This document shows, one piece after another, positions 33,822 through 43,168 of a stretch of 64,000 bases of DNA. The translations under genes and the position numbers were made by a program. Positions within the stretch are counted from its first letter, which is position 1. Every line of letters begins with the position of its first letter. The stretch is from positions 1,987,693-2,051,692 of the forward strand of contig NZ_JH651384.1 of NCBI RefSeq assembly GCF_000260135.1, read 5' to 3'. This DNA comes from Thiothrix nivea DSM 5205. Lineage in GTDB: Bacteria > Pseudomonadota > Gammaproteobacteria > Thiotrichales > Thiotrichaceae. Under the pieces are notes generated by a model. It was not told the DNA's origin and did no database searches. It saw only the letters and a list, made by a program, of their open reading frames with translations.

Positions 33822-34394
33822 ATGAACAAAAAACCTCTGCTACTTTTGTTAGCACTTATGATTTTCATGATCGGTTACTGGATACCGGAAGACCGCCACG
33901 CGCCCGTCGAAGGGGGCAAACTGTATGACAGGAGTCCAACGGCTTACGGTTACAAGATCGGCGGCATGAACGCCCAGAAAGGCATCAACATTTTTGCCAA
34001 TAAAGGCACGCCCGTCGTTGCCTCCACCAGCGGGCTGGTACTTTACAGTGAAAACGCCCCCAGCGGCGACAACTCCGTATGGGTGCTCGGTGCGAAATGG
34101 CGTCTGCACCATTACGCCAATCTGGACAAAGTAGAAGTCAAACCGGCAAACTGGGTAAAAACAGGTGAACAAATTGGCACTATCGGTGTCCCCACCAATA
34201 CGGCAGCACGCACACCCAACCTATACTACTCCATCCGCAGCCTGCCACCGCAGGTTAGTGAATGGAAACCCGAGCAACCTTTGGGGCTGGAACAGGTGTT
34301 CTACGTCAACCCGCACCAGTTCCTGAGCGACTACCAAAGTGATGACGGCGTAAAGGCAAGCTCAGAAGCAGAACCTGCAACCACGCACAAATAA
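33822..34394 (+). CDS. Degenerate M23 (LytM-like) peptidoglycan-hydrolase-fold protein
   Basis: 190 residues from the ATG at 33822, with AGGG nearby; a GTG nine bases earlier is less likely. An N-terminal hydrophobic anchor (KKPLLLLLALMIFMIGYWIP) precedes a lysostaphin-like beta fold: KGINIFANKGTPVVASTSGL, NWVKTGEQIGTIGVPTN and ARTPNLYYSIRSL. In active M23 enzymes these read HxGxDxxA and xxxHLHFE; here the first His and Asp are Lys and Asn, and the last His is Tyr. The zinc site is therefore lost. Such proteins, like EnvC, usually bind or activate amidases instead of cutting peptides. Confidence 0.65.
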   Translation: MNKKPLLLLLALMIFMIGYWIPEDRHAPVEGGKLYDRSPTAYGYKIGGMNAQKGINIFANKGTPVVASTSGLVLYSENAPSGDNSVWVLGAKWRLHHYANLDKVEVKPANWVKTGEQIGTIGVPTNTAARTPNLYYSIRSLPPQVSEWKPEQPLGLEQVFYVNPHQFLSDYQSDDGVKASSEAEPATTHK

Positions 34395-34451
34395 CAAACG
34401 CCGCAGCTGGCGGGACATCCACACCCTGGCGTCCCCCCTGCCCCTGCCGCG

Positions 34452-37400
34452 TTATACCTCCTGCTCCAACGCCATGACCGCTTCTGCCAACACCCTGGCC
34501 AGTTCCCTATCCCCCACCCCTTTACGGGCAGGCAACAGTTCCGCAAACAATTTCAATTGCCGCACGACCGAATCAAACTGGCGATCGCTGGAATGGACGG
34601 AACGGACAGCATCCCGGTAAAGGTTCGCCAACGCCCCAATCCGTGGAACTGCCAAAGGGCGAATCAGCAAATGCACCGCCACCTGCGCATCCACCGGCAT
34701 GACCGCATCGAAGAAATCGTAGGAATGGGCGAAACGCTTGCGTGCCAGCTCCAGACAGCGGCTCGCCTGCTGCCCCAGATTGCGGCATTCATCACCGTCC
34801 GCATCGCCCAGCAGCAAGCCATCCAGTTGCAAGCGGTTGATCATAGCGTAGAAATTACAATCAGGGTCGTCAATATTGCCCTCGACCCGCAAATAGGCAT
34901 CGCGGCTTTGTTGCAATGCCTTGGCGATTTGCGGCCAGCTTGAGCCGGAGCGTTGCCGTAACACAGCCTTGCGCTTCCAGGCACTGCCCAGCAAGGCCCA
35001 GCGTTCGGCATTCGCGCCCCCGTTAGCCTCATCCCCACCAACCACCTGTTTAAGGCCATTTACCTGTTTGACCTGAATGCCTTCAGTGACTTCCAGCAGA
35101 CCAGTCACGCGATTAATAGCACTTTCCACCAACCGGTGGGCATCAACGCCACTCACCTCCACGCTGGCGCGGGCTTCCAGGTTTGCCAATTGTTCCAACG
35201 CCTTGACCGGAATGCCACCATGGCTATCCACACCATTGATAGCGGCCTGATAGGCAGCTTGCGCCTGTTGGAAGCTTTCTGGATTAGGCACATATTCCGC
35301 ATACAAATTACCGATCGCAAACTGGACAGCAGCCAGCTTCTGCCATGCAGGCGGGGAACGCTGCAACAAGCCCCGCACGCTGGTGCACGTTTTGCGGTAA
35401 GCATCCTCGGTCGGGCGGAAAAACTTGCGGTTGGCATCCATGCGCAGTTTTTCCAGCTTGAGCACCAGTTCCTCGGGGTCGACCGGGTTCCAGGCACGTT
35501 CATCATCCGCCCGGCTAATCTGCGCATCCAGCACATAGGCCGGGTCGCCATAAGCCTGATACGCCCCCCAGGTATTGCAGTTTTGGTCCAGTTCGTAGGT
35601 TTTTTTGCGCGCCTGATGGACAGCTTCACCAAACGCCCGCTGCTCATTGACGAAGGCGTGGAAAAAGGTTTCGGCAAAGGTGGTGGCCGCCCCGTCATTG
35701 ACCGCCCAGCCTGCCGCCACCACGCAGCGCACGCCGATTTCAATCAATTCCTGCGCCAGACTGTAAGCCAGCCGGTTATAAGCAACCGGCTGCGACTGGG
35801 TTCCTGCTGCCGCACTGCCCGCCAGTTCCGACAGCTTGCCATCTTCGCCGCCGCTGATGACAGCCAGATGGCAACAGTTCAGGAACACCAGTTCCGGCAC
35901 CACCTCCATCTGGCCGATTTCAGCAGCCGTCAGCAGCAAGCCATCTGACAACACCACGCCGGTGCGTTTCCTGCCATCCTGATGTTGGGCATCAACGACC
36001 CCGTGGGCAGCTATTGTCAGGATACGGTAAGGGCGCTTGTAGAGCGCGTTGAACACATCCAGTGCCTGATGATGCGGCTCGGCAGTGGCCGGGTGTGGGT
36101 ACAACGCCTCTACCTCATACCCCTGCGGTGCGCTGTTGAGGATGGTGCGGATAGCGGCAGCTTCCCGCGCTGCCCCCGGCAAAGGCTGCAAGCCCTGGCC
36201 ACGCAAGGCCGAGTCATCCGTGTGGAAATGCACGTAAAAACCGGCACTGGAAGGGTTACCAATCACGCAGGCCGAACGTTGCACCGTGCTGGTCACGGAG
36301 CGGCGGAAGCGCATCGACACCAGTTGCCGCACCATGGAAACGCGCAGCACCAGCGGCTCATCATCCGCCTGTATCATTTCCCACGGCAGGTTGGCGGTAT
36401 CCGCATCCACCACCAGCAGCAAATGGTTGGTTTCGCGCGCCACTGCCTTGAAATCCAGCGGTATCATCAACTGGAACAAGGTACGCGCCACATCGCGGTT
36501 ATAGCGGCTGCTGCACAGGCTTTGCGCGATCAGCCGCTCGATCAGGTCGGGCTGGCGTTGTTGCACCACGCCCTCAGCACGCGCGCGTTCGGACAGGAAC
36601 ACATACTTGATGAATTCAGCCGGTTTCCTGGCGCTTGTGTCGCGCTGCTCCGGGCGGTCGTTGGTCACAATCAGGCGCGGCCAATAGCCGCTTGCCATAT
36701 GGCCACCCAGGCAAGCGCGCATTCCCTTGCCCCTACTCAGCGTATCCGTCACCCTGACCGCAATCTGGTAACGCTGGAACTCTTTTTCCATCCGCCCCGG
36801 CAAATGCCGCACCGCATAGGCGGCGGTGATGGCCGTGTCGCGGTACAGTTCAACGAACTCCAGCCTGCCCACCCACAGCTTGCTGCGGGTATTGCGGTTG
36901 AAACGCTGGTTGGCTTCGCATACCCCGCGCACAATCGCATCAACCGAGGCTTCTACACTGATGTGGGTGGTGGAATTATGCCCGATCAGCAGGCTGTTGA
37001 GGCTGAGCACGGTGGCTTCGCCCCCATCTTCCACCAGCCCATTTTCCAGATTGTGCAGCAGGAAATTCAGCACACCTTCCGCCACGGCTTCGGTAATGCG
37101 CTGGGTGGAAATCTTGCTCCAGTCGCCCAGCCCGATAATCACCGCGCCCTTGCCAGTACCCCGGTGCTTTTCCTCATCACTGCGCTGGTTGAGGACAATG
37201 GTGCTGGAACCGACATCATCGGCATACACCCCCAAGCGTTCGCGCTGGCGCAAGGCTCCATTAACGATGTATTCATCAATAATGCTTTCCGCGCCGGAAA
37301 TCGCATCCACTGCGTAATGCCCGCACATCACCGGCAACTGGGCGAAACGCAAATCCATCGCCCGCACGCTGATTTCCAGCCCCGGCAGCTTGCCCGCCGC

Positions 37401-40313
37401 AGGCTGGTAGCGCGGCTCGCCGTTGTAAACGCCGCGCATGAATTCCTCCGCGCTGGGGTAGGCTTCCGGCCCCGGCTCATAGGCGTGGGTGGCTATGTTG
37501 CCCCGGCTACTGCCCGGCAAGCCACGCACCAGCCTGTCGGTTTCCCCGCTTTCCAGCAACTCGCGGATAGCCGGGAAATATTCCGGCGTATCAGTCAATG
37601 CCCCGTGTTCCACCGGCATCAGCCAGTAGCAGGAATCCGGCAGCCCTGCCAGTGTCGCCGATTGCCAGGTAACAACGCCATCACCGCCATCGGTGGCAAG
37701 TAGTTGTAAACGCCCGCCCTGTTCCCTGATACCGCAATCGGTCGCCGCCGCCTGGCCAACAATGCAAATCATCTGGCCGGAATGAGGCAAAGCGCTGGCC
37801 GACAGGCTGGCATCGTGGCTGGCTGCTTGCAGGGTTTGTGCATCCAGTTCCACACCCAAACCATCACCAAACCACGGGTCGCGGTTATGGCTGAGCAAGC
37901 CGCGCCATGTGGCGGGGTCGGAATAGTCAGGCGCACTCCCACCCACCCCGTTGCGTGGCAGCAGCGCCAGTAAACCAGGATAAGCGCCCAACACCGCCAA
38001 CATGTCCGGTAGCAAATGCTCGCCAGCCAGCCGCGCCAGTTTGCGGCTCACGCTGGATTTACCCAGCAGGGTGCTTACCGGCAGATAACAGCCCTGCTGG
38101 GGAACACCCAGCATCAGCAAACGCCCGCCGCGGCTGACCAGACGCTCCCACAAGCCCTGCGTTCCAGATAGCGTCGCGCGCGCCACCAGCCCGCCCATGC
38201 CGTGCGCCAGCAGATGCACCGGCTGCTGCCCGCTAGAGGTCAGGGTTTCCGCCAGCTTTTCAGCCAACGCGGCGGCGCTGTTCGCAAGCGGTTGCCGCCA
38301 GTCATAAGAGAAAGCAACCACATCATGGGTGGCTTGCAGGTCGGCGATCAACTGGCCGTAAAACAGCCCGACAACGGCTTCCGCCACCACACCCTTGCGT
38401 TCCAGACGGATGTTTTCGATGCCGTTTACCGTCAATACCTCCATATCCAGCCACAGGCGTTGCCCGCCCTGCGTGGCCAGATGGCTGCCCATGAAATCGG
38501 GCAGGATCACCACCACCGGGCGTTTACCTGCCGGTGCATGTCCCTGCCCGGTAGCGGAACGCCCAAGCTGGCCGAGTTCCTGCACCGTGTTCAATGGGCC
38601 AAACCCGGCACTGCGTTGGGGATTGCTTTCCGCCAGCCAGTCATGCAGTGCTTTGCGGGTGAAGGGGTTGTTGAAATAGCGGAAATGATTGACTTCCTGC
38701 CCCTGATCCAGCAATGCCAGCGTATCCGTCTGGCGCGCCAGGCCAGCGAACATGGAACGGGTATCCACCACCAGATCGTTTTTCTGCTGATCAAAGAACA
38801 TCCAGTTAGTAAACATTAGCGCCAGCCGTTTGAGCGGATGCCCCCCATTCATGTCACCCGCAATCACCGCCATCTTGACGCCGGGGCGGCGCGGCGCGGT
38901 GGCCAGCAGCTTGCCCATGGGCGCATCTACCAGCATAGCCTCGATCCCCGGAACCATGTGCGCCTCGTAACGCCGGTTGGCAATTTCCAGCACAATGCGT
39001 TTGAACGCAGACAACATCGCGTTGCCCAGAGCGCCGGTAAAAGAGCCGACCAGCCAGTTCATCAGTGACAGTAGGCCGGAGAGGAACAAATCCAGGTTAT
39101 CCGACAGTAATGGCGTGCCACCCGCCGGGCAGGCCACCCGCAGGTAACGTTCGATGCGGAAATTTTTCTGTTCCAGCAGGGCGGATAGCTCACGCAATTG
39201 CTGCTGTTCCTGACTGTCCCGCTGGCGTGCGAACTGCTGGTTCAGTTCCCGTTGGGTGACGTTGATTTCTTTTTTGTCCGGGCGCGGAATACGCTGGTAC
39301 TGCTGGATTAGCCGCTCATCCAGCCTGCCGGTACACAGCAGGTCGCCAACCAGGCCGCCGCGTGAATGCGTCACGATGGCCAGCCGCGCCCCCGCAGGCA
39401 AGCTATTGGCCAGCAGCAGGGCATTGTCAATCGGGCTGGCGGAAAAGGTGCGGTGTTCAAAACCGTAAACGTGCCCACCAAACTGCCGTTGCAGCGCTTC
39501 CCAGTCCTGCCCGCCGTGCTTGCTCAAGCCACCGAAACTGCCCATGGTGCTGGAAGCCGTGCCGTGGATGAACAACAGGATGGGCTTGTTTTCCCTGACA
39601 GCCTGTTGCAGTGCGGGGTCGTCCGGGCGGATGTAATCCGTTGTCGCCAGTTCCTGATCGTGCCAGCGGTACAAACCTTGCCGGTCATCATCGCCAGTCA
39701 GGCGCGACTCGACCGCCCACATCAGTGCCTTTGCCCCCACCCAGGACAGGCTGAGATCCAGTTCGGCGCGGTATTTTTTCCCCAGCTGGTCTTGCAAGGC
39801 GTCCTCTGCCAGTTTCAGCAGTTGCTTCTGGGCTTCCTCGACAATCCTGTCAGGGCTAAGGTTGAGGATGGAAAGTTTCGACCACACCCAATCGCCCAAC
39901 CCACGGTTTGCACCTTCGCGGTCACGCAGCTTGCCCAGGTCGATGACGCCATCCGCGCCAATGGCTTCCGGGTACAGGGTTTGCAGGCGCTCTTGCAACC
40001 TGGCAGCACTGATGAACAGGGTGGAACCGTCTTCCGTTTCCAGCGCCAGCAACTGCCCCTGTTTGGCTGAAGCCATGGCGGGCGTCGCATCGCTGCGGCT
40101 GGGTGACAGCAATTCATACACCGCCGCGACACTGACCACCGCGTCATTGATGAACGGATCTTGCGCCAGGGTGGTGGAACGGCTGGTTTCCCGCAGGATC
40201 GCAGGCGGTGGCTGCGCAGCCGCACTCCCCGTACCAGCGACGGCAGGCAAACGGAACTGCAAGGGTGAGGATGGGGCTGGAGTGGGATCAGGCATACGGG
40301 TAACCCTTGTCAT
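34452..40313 (-). CDS. Giant CHAT-protease protein with two alpha/beta-hydrolase domains
   Basis: 1953 residues with no signal peptide. Residues about 240-480 are an alpha/beta-hydrolase (PILLFIHGTASSTMGSFGGL; nucleophile-like S317 in AIVTHSRGGLVGDL). Residues about 598-920 are a second, LCAT/PGAP1-like one (PVVVILPDFMGSHLATQGG), but its nucleophile elbow reads LLAHGMGGLVAR, with Gly705 where Ser is expected, so it is probably inactive. About 970-1290 is a region I do not recognise. About 1290-1600 is a CHAT caspase-like domain with H1437 (ILTIAAHGVVDA) and C1481 (LVFLNCCHLAV); the dyad is intact. The rest is helical and TPR-like. The start overlaps the stop of the transpeptidase gene (ATGA), so it is the last gene of a three-gene operon led by a TIR protein. 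CHAT proteases act in bacterial immune and cell-death systems; a role in defence is inferred. Confidence 0.85.
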   Translation of the reverse strand: MTRVTRMPDPTPAPSSPLQFRLPAVAGTGSAAAQPPPAILRETSRSTTLAQDPFINDAVVSVAAVYELLSPSRSDATPAMASAKQGQLLALETEDGSTLFISAARLQERLQTLYPEAIGADGVIDLGKLRDREGANRGLGDWVWSKLSILNLSPDRIVEEAQKQLLKLAEDALQDQLGKKYRAELDLSLSWVGAKALMWAVESRLTGDDDRQGLYRWHDQELATTDYIRPDDPALQQAVRENKPILLFIHGTASSTMGSFGGLSKHGGQDWEALQRQFGGHVYGFEHRTFSASPIDNALLLANSLPAGARLAIVTHSRGGLVGDLLCTGRLDERLIQQYQRIPRPDKKEINVTQRELNQQFARQRDSQEQQQLRELSALLEQKNFRIERYLRVACPAGGTPLLSDNLDLFLSGLLSLMNWLVGSFTGALGNAMLSAFKRIVLEIANRRYEAHMVPGIEAMLVDAPMGKLLATAPRRPGVKMAVIAGDMNGGHPLKRLALMFTNWMFFDQQKNDLVVDTRSMFAGLARQTDTLALLDQGQEVNHFRYFNNPFTRKALHDWLAESNPQRSAGFGPLNTVQELGQLGRSATGQGHAPAGKRPVVVILPDFMGSHLATQGGQRLWLDMEVLTVNGIENIRLERKGVVAEAVVGLFYGQLIADLQATHDVVAFSYDWRQPLANSAAALAEKLAETLTSSGQQPVHLLAHGMGGLVARATLSGTQGLWERLVSRGGRLLMLGVPQQGCYLPVSTLLGKSSVSRKLARLAGEHLLPDMLAVLGAYPGLLALLPRNGVGGSAPDYSDPATWRGLLSHNRDPWFGDGLGVELDAQTLQAASHDASLSASALPHSGQMICIVGQAAATDCGIREQGGRLQLLATDGGDGVVTWQSATLAGLPDSCYWLMPVEHGALTDTPEYFPAIRELLESGETDRLVRGLPGSSRGNIATHAYEPGPEAYPSAEEFMRGVYNGEPRYQPAAGKLPGLEISVRAMDLRFAQLPVMCGHYAVDAISGAESIIDEYIVNGALRQRERLGVYADDVGSSTIVLNQRSDEEKHRGTGKGAVIIGLGDWSKISTQRITEAVAEGVLNFLLHNLENGLVEDGGEATVLSLNSLLIGHNSTTHISVEASVDAIVRGVCEANQRFNRNTRSKLWVGRLEFVELYRDTAITAAYAVRHLPGRMEKEFQRYQIAVRVTDTLSRGKGMRACLGGHMASGYWPRLIVTNDRPEQRDTSARKPAEFIKYVFLSERARAEGVVQQRQPDLIERLIAQSLCSSRYNRDVARTLFQLMIPLDFKAVARETNHLLLVVDADTANLPWEMIQADDEPLVLRVSMVRQLVSMRFRRSVTSTVQRSACVIGNPSSAGFYVHFHTDDSALRGQGLQPLPGAAREAAAIRTILNSAPQGYEVEALYPHPATAEPHHQALDVFNALYKRPYRILTIAAHGVVDAQHQDGRKRTGVVLSDGLLLTAAEIGQMEVVPELVFLNCCHLAVISGGEDGKLSELAGSAAAGTQSQPVAYNRLAYSLAQELIEIGVRCVVAAGWAVNDGAATTFAETFFHAFVNEQRAFGEAVHQARKKTYELDQNCNTWGAYQAYGDPAYVLDAQISRADDERAWNPVDPEELVLKLEKLRMDANRKFFRPTEDAYRKTCTSVRGLLQRSPPAWQKLAAVQFAIGNLYAEYVPNPESFQQAQAAYQAAINGVDSHGGIPVKALEQLANLEARASVEVSGVDAHRLVESAINRVTGLLEVTEGIQVKQVNGLKQVVGGDEANGGANAERWALLGSAWKRKAVLRQRSGSSWPQIAKALQQSRDAYLRVEGNIDDPDCNFYAMINRLQLDGLLLGDADGDECRNLGQQASRCLELARKRFAHSYDFFDAVMPVDAQVAVHLLIRPLAVPRIGALANLYRDAVRSVHSSDRQFDSVVRQLKLFAELLPARKGVGDRELARVLAEAVMALEQEV

Positions 40314-41473
40314 TCACCGATATAAACCAGTGTGTTTTCAGGCGCTTGCCGGAACACGTTGATCACATCCTGGTTGAACATACGGATGCAGCCATGGGAA
40401 GCGGGCTTGCCGATCAGGCCCTCTTCCGGCGTGCCGTGGATGTAGATATAGCGGCTGTGCGAATCCACCTTGCCACCTTTGTTTTTGCCCGGCTCCAGGC
40501 CATCCAGCCAAAGAATGCGGGTTGTCACCAAGTCTTCCGGCACATCTACCGGGTCGGTAATGATCTCAGCCAGCTTGCCGGTGTTTTGCCTGCCGGTAAA
40601 AATGGTTCCCAGTTTTGCGCCATCCCCAAAACGATCACTGACGCGGTGCGCACCCAGCGGGGTTTGGTCGCTGCCGCTGTTACTGCCCGCGCCTTTGGTG
40701 GCAGTGGATACCCGGTAGGTTCCCAGTAACTCGCCACCCTGGCCGTACTGGAACAGCTTTTGCTGGCTGATGTCCACCAGGATAATGCCTTTCCCTGCGT
40801 ACTGGGCGAAGCGTTTGCGCAGGTCAGTCAGCAACTGCTGGTAGTCGCCGCGATCGTCGATAATGTCGCTGTTGGCCGTTACGGGAGCGGTTGCGGTTGC
40901 TGGTTGCGCTGTTGCTGCAAGCGTGGCCTCAGCCGTTGGCTGCTTGCCGCCAAGATAGGTAGCAGTAAACTTCTCCAGCCCCATCTGGTCAACTGGCGCG
41001 AAATCTTCCTGGATTTCCCAACGCCCTGCATTTTTTTTCAGCCACAGGTAACCAACGAAGTCCTGGGTCTTGCCATCCCGGGCATAGGAAAAATTCAGGT
41101 AGGCAACAGCCTTGTCACCGTCATTGGACTCGATACGCAAGGAGTTCAGGGTAGTCTTGCTGACGCCCTGACAACGCGCCGCTGTATAGGCGGGGCGGAA
41201 AGTTTGGGCTTGTTGGCAATCCCGCTCTTCCAGCGCGGCGTAGAAGCCTTTTACCACGGCTTCCGGATCAGACTCAGCCGTCACGGTAATGCTGGCGGGT
41301 GGTGGCGCGGTATCCTGAACGCTGGCAGATGACTGGGCTGCCTGCTCCGCCAGGCCGGGGATAGGCATGTTTTCCTGTTGTTCCGCGCTGTCGCCGGTGC
41401 AGGCGCTGGCCGACAGCCACAATGCCAGCATCACCAAGCCATTGATTGTTCCATTCATTGATAGCATTCCCAT
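40310..41473 (-). CDS. YkuD-family L,D-transpeptidase, probable lipoprotein
   Basis: 387 residues. The N-terminus (MNGTINGLVMLALWLSASAC from 41458, or six codons earlier from 41473) looks like a lipoprotein signal with Cys after SASA. Residues about 70-150 resemble a small nuclear-transport-factor-like fold (AVVKGFYAALEERDCQQAQT). The C-terminal 150 residues are the YkuD domain (GIILVDISQQKLFQYGQGGE, SDQTPLGAHRVSDRFGDGA) with the catalytic HGT...SHGCIRM box intact. Such enzymes crosslink peptidoglycan or attach proteins to it. It is sandwiched between a TIR gene and a CHAT gene, 19 bases after the former and overlapping the latter, an unusual setting for a wall enzyme. Confidence 0.85.
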   Translation of the reverse strand: MGMLSMNGTINGLVMLALWLSASACTGDSAEQQENMPIPGLAEQAAQSSASVQDTAPPPASITVTAESDPEAVVKGFYAALEERDCQQAQTFRPAYTAARCQGVSKTTLNSLRIESNDGDKAVAYLNFSYARDGKTQDFVGYLWLKKNAGRWEIQEDFAPVDQMGLEKFTATYLGGKQPTAEATLAATAQPATATAPVTANSDIIDDRGDYQQLLTDLRKRFAQYAGKGIILVDISQQKLFQYGQGGELLGTYRVSTATKGAGSNSGSDQTPLGAHRVSDRFGDGAKLGTIFTGRQNTGKLAEIITDPVDVPEDLVTTRILWLDGLEPGKNKGGKVDSHSRYIYIHGTPEEGLIGKPASHGCIRMFNQDVINVFRQAPENTLVYIGE

Positions 41474-41492
41474 ACATGGTTATCCGTAGCCA

Positions 41493-43067
41493 TTATTTTG
41501 CCAGATAGGCATCAAATACAAATCCGGTTTTGCCTGCTGAATCAATTTTCACCCAATAGCCGCGCTCACCGCTAACAGATTGCAGGGAGCTGACCCGCTC
41601 CAGCACTTTCACCTGCTCGCCGTTCTTGACGGTGAATGCTACCCCACCAGTCACGTCGGGGGCGGAACGCACATTCAAATGCGGCTGAGCCGTGACCCGC
41701 CTCCAATCATCCAGCGGGATCAGGAAGGCGTCGAAGGCGTAACCTGCCCTGCCCTGGTAGTCGATTTCCACCCATTGGCCGCTGTGCCCGCCCGCCACGG
41801 TGGCGGCACTCACCACCCTGAGCACGTTGACCTTGCCACCATCGGGAACCGTGCCCACCACCCCCGCGCGCTCACTGGCAGCGGAACGGACGTTAAGGTG
41901 AGGCTTGGCGTTGACCTGATGCCAATGGCTGGCGGTGCCACTACTGGTGCTGGTCGCAGCTGACGATGATGTGGCGGTGCGGGATGCGCTGGTGGCTTGT
42001 TGTTGGGCAAGCCGGAGCTGTTCCTCCAGCCGTTGCAATTTCTCACGCTGGGCTTGCAGCTCCCTTTCGGTGGCGGCCTGGCGGGTCATTTCCGCGATTT
42101 TTTGCTGGGCGGCTTCCAGTTGTTGCTGCGCGTCCTGCTCGGCCTGGCGGGTTATCGCCTCTGCCCGACGTTGCGCTTCGGCAATAGCCTCATCCTGGTT
42201 GGAGGATGGTATAACCAGACCCGGAGACATTTGCATGAAAGCGATCACTGCCGCCAGCACCATTACCCCGACTGCACCGATCATGAGAGGCGCACGGCTG
42301 GAATGGCGGTTTACCTGCCCGATGTCTGCCAGTGCTTGAGGTGCGGGTCTTTTGGCAGCGGCGGAATCCTCACCCACTTGTTCAGCATGGGGGATGCGCT
42401 GGCCAGCAACCTTTGATTTCCGGTTGGTGGCCAGTAGTTCATCCACTTCTTCGGCAATGGAGGAGAGGATGTCACGGCGGCAACGCATTTTTTCCAGCAG
42501 GGTACGTGCGTCATCCTGTGTTTCGGGGTCACGTAAGCCACGCTTAAGATCCAGCAGCAACGCACTTTGCGCCTCATAGCTCAAGATGCCATCGCTCTCA
42601 AGCTGCTCGGTAATTCCCCCCAAGTAAGAAATGGGTACAGGGGGTGGATCAGGCAGCGGATCGGGCAAGGCTTGGGGAGGCGGAATGTTTGTCAACGCCC
42701 TGCCCAAACTAAAAGCGGTTTCACGATCCTGCTTGCGGTAGTCCACGAACTGGATTTGCGACAGCAGCGGCGGTAACAGGTTGGTCGACATGCCGTCGCT
42801 TATTTGCACGGGCAAAATGGCTTTACCCAGTGCAGCGGCATAGTGGTACTCGCGGTTACAGGCGACTGACTCCAGCGCCTCCGGGCTGAGCGCGAACACG
42901 AATACATCGCAGTTGCGGATGGTTTCCAGAATTTTATCCCACCAGGCATGGCCGCCACTCAATTCCTGGTCAAACCAGACGGTATGCCCCAGTGCTTCAA
43001 TATCGTCGGCCAATACCCTGACCGTGCTTTCCGATTTGCGGTTATAGCTGATGAAGATGTTAGCCAT
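41493..43067 (-). CDS. TIR-domain protein with transmembrane helix, coiled coil and two SH3b domains
   Basis: 524 residues with a strong ribosome-binding site (AAGGAGGGGGAG). Residues 1-130 are a TIR domain: NIFISYNRKSESTVRVLADD, WFDQELSGGHAWWDKI, FVFALSPEALESVACNREYH. E73 in CNREY is at the position of the catalytic Glu of NAD-cleaving TIR domains. An acidic, helical linker leads to one transmembrane segment at about 262-284 (MIGAVGVMVLAAVIAFMQM), then a coiled coil (about 290-365, QREKLQRLEEQLRLAQQQ) and two SH3b domains (HLNVRSAASERAGVVGTVPD; HLNVRSAPDVTGGVAFTVKN). This places TIR in the cytoplasm and SH3b in the periplasm, where SH3b domains typically bind peptidoglycan. It heads the operon with the transpeptidase and CHAT genes. 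Confidence 0.88.
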   Translation of the reverse strand: MANIFISYNRKSESTVRVLADDIEALGHTVWFDQELSGGHAWWDKILETIRNCDVFVFALSPEALESVACNREYHYAAALGKAILPVQISDGMSTNLLPPLLSQIQFVDYRKQDRETAFSLGRALTNIPPPQALPDPLPDPPPVPISYLGGITEQLESDGILSYEAQSALLLDLKRGLRDPETQDDARTLLEKMRCRRDILSSIAEEVDELLATNRKSKVAGQRIPHAEQVGEDSAAAKRPAPQALADIGQVNRHSSRAPLMIGAVGVMVLAAVIAFMQMSPGLVIPSSNQDEAIAEAQRRAEAITRQAEQDAQQQLEAAQQKIAEMTRQAATERELQAQREKLQRLEEQLRLAQQQATSASRTATSSSAATSTSSGTASHWHQVNAKPHLNVRSAASERAGVVGTVPDGGKVNVLRVVSAATVAGGHSGQWVEIDYQGRAGYAFDAFLIPLDDWRRVTAQPHLNVRSAPDVTGGVAFTVKNGEQVKVLERVSSLQSVSGERGYWVKIDSAGKTGFVFDAYLAK

Positions 43068-43168
43068 TGCTCCCCCTCCTTGCTGATGCCCACTGTCTAT
43101 TCTAGTAGACTTTACTCCATTTGTCTGAAATTTTGGGCATTTTGTTGACCCAAGCCAGTCAGCAAAGG

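Noticed and set aside
35982-37703. 573-residue open frame on the plus strand opposite the CHAT gene
   Set aside because: It is a long GC-rich shadow, rich in His, Arg and Gln with no domain pattern, whereas the minus frame has clear domains and catalytic motifs.
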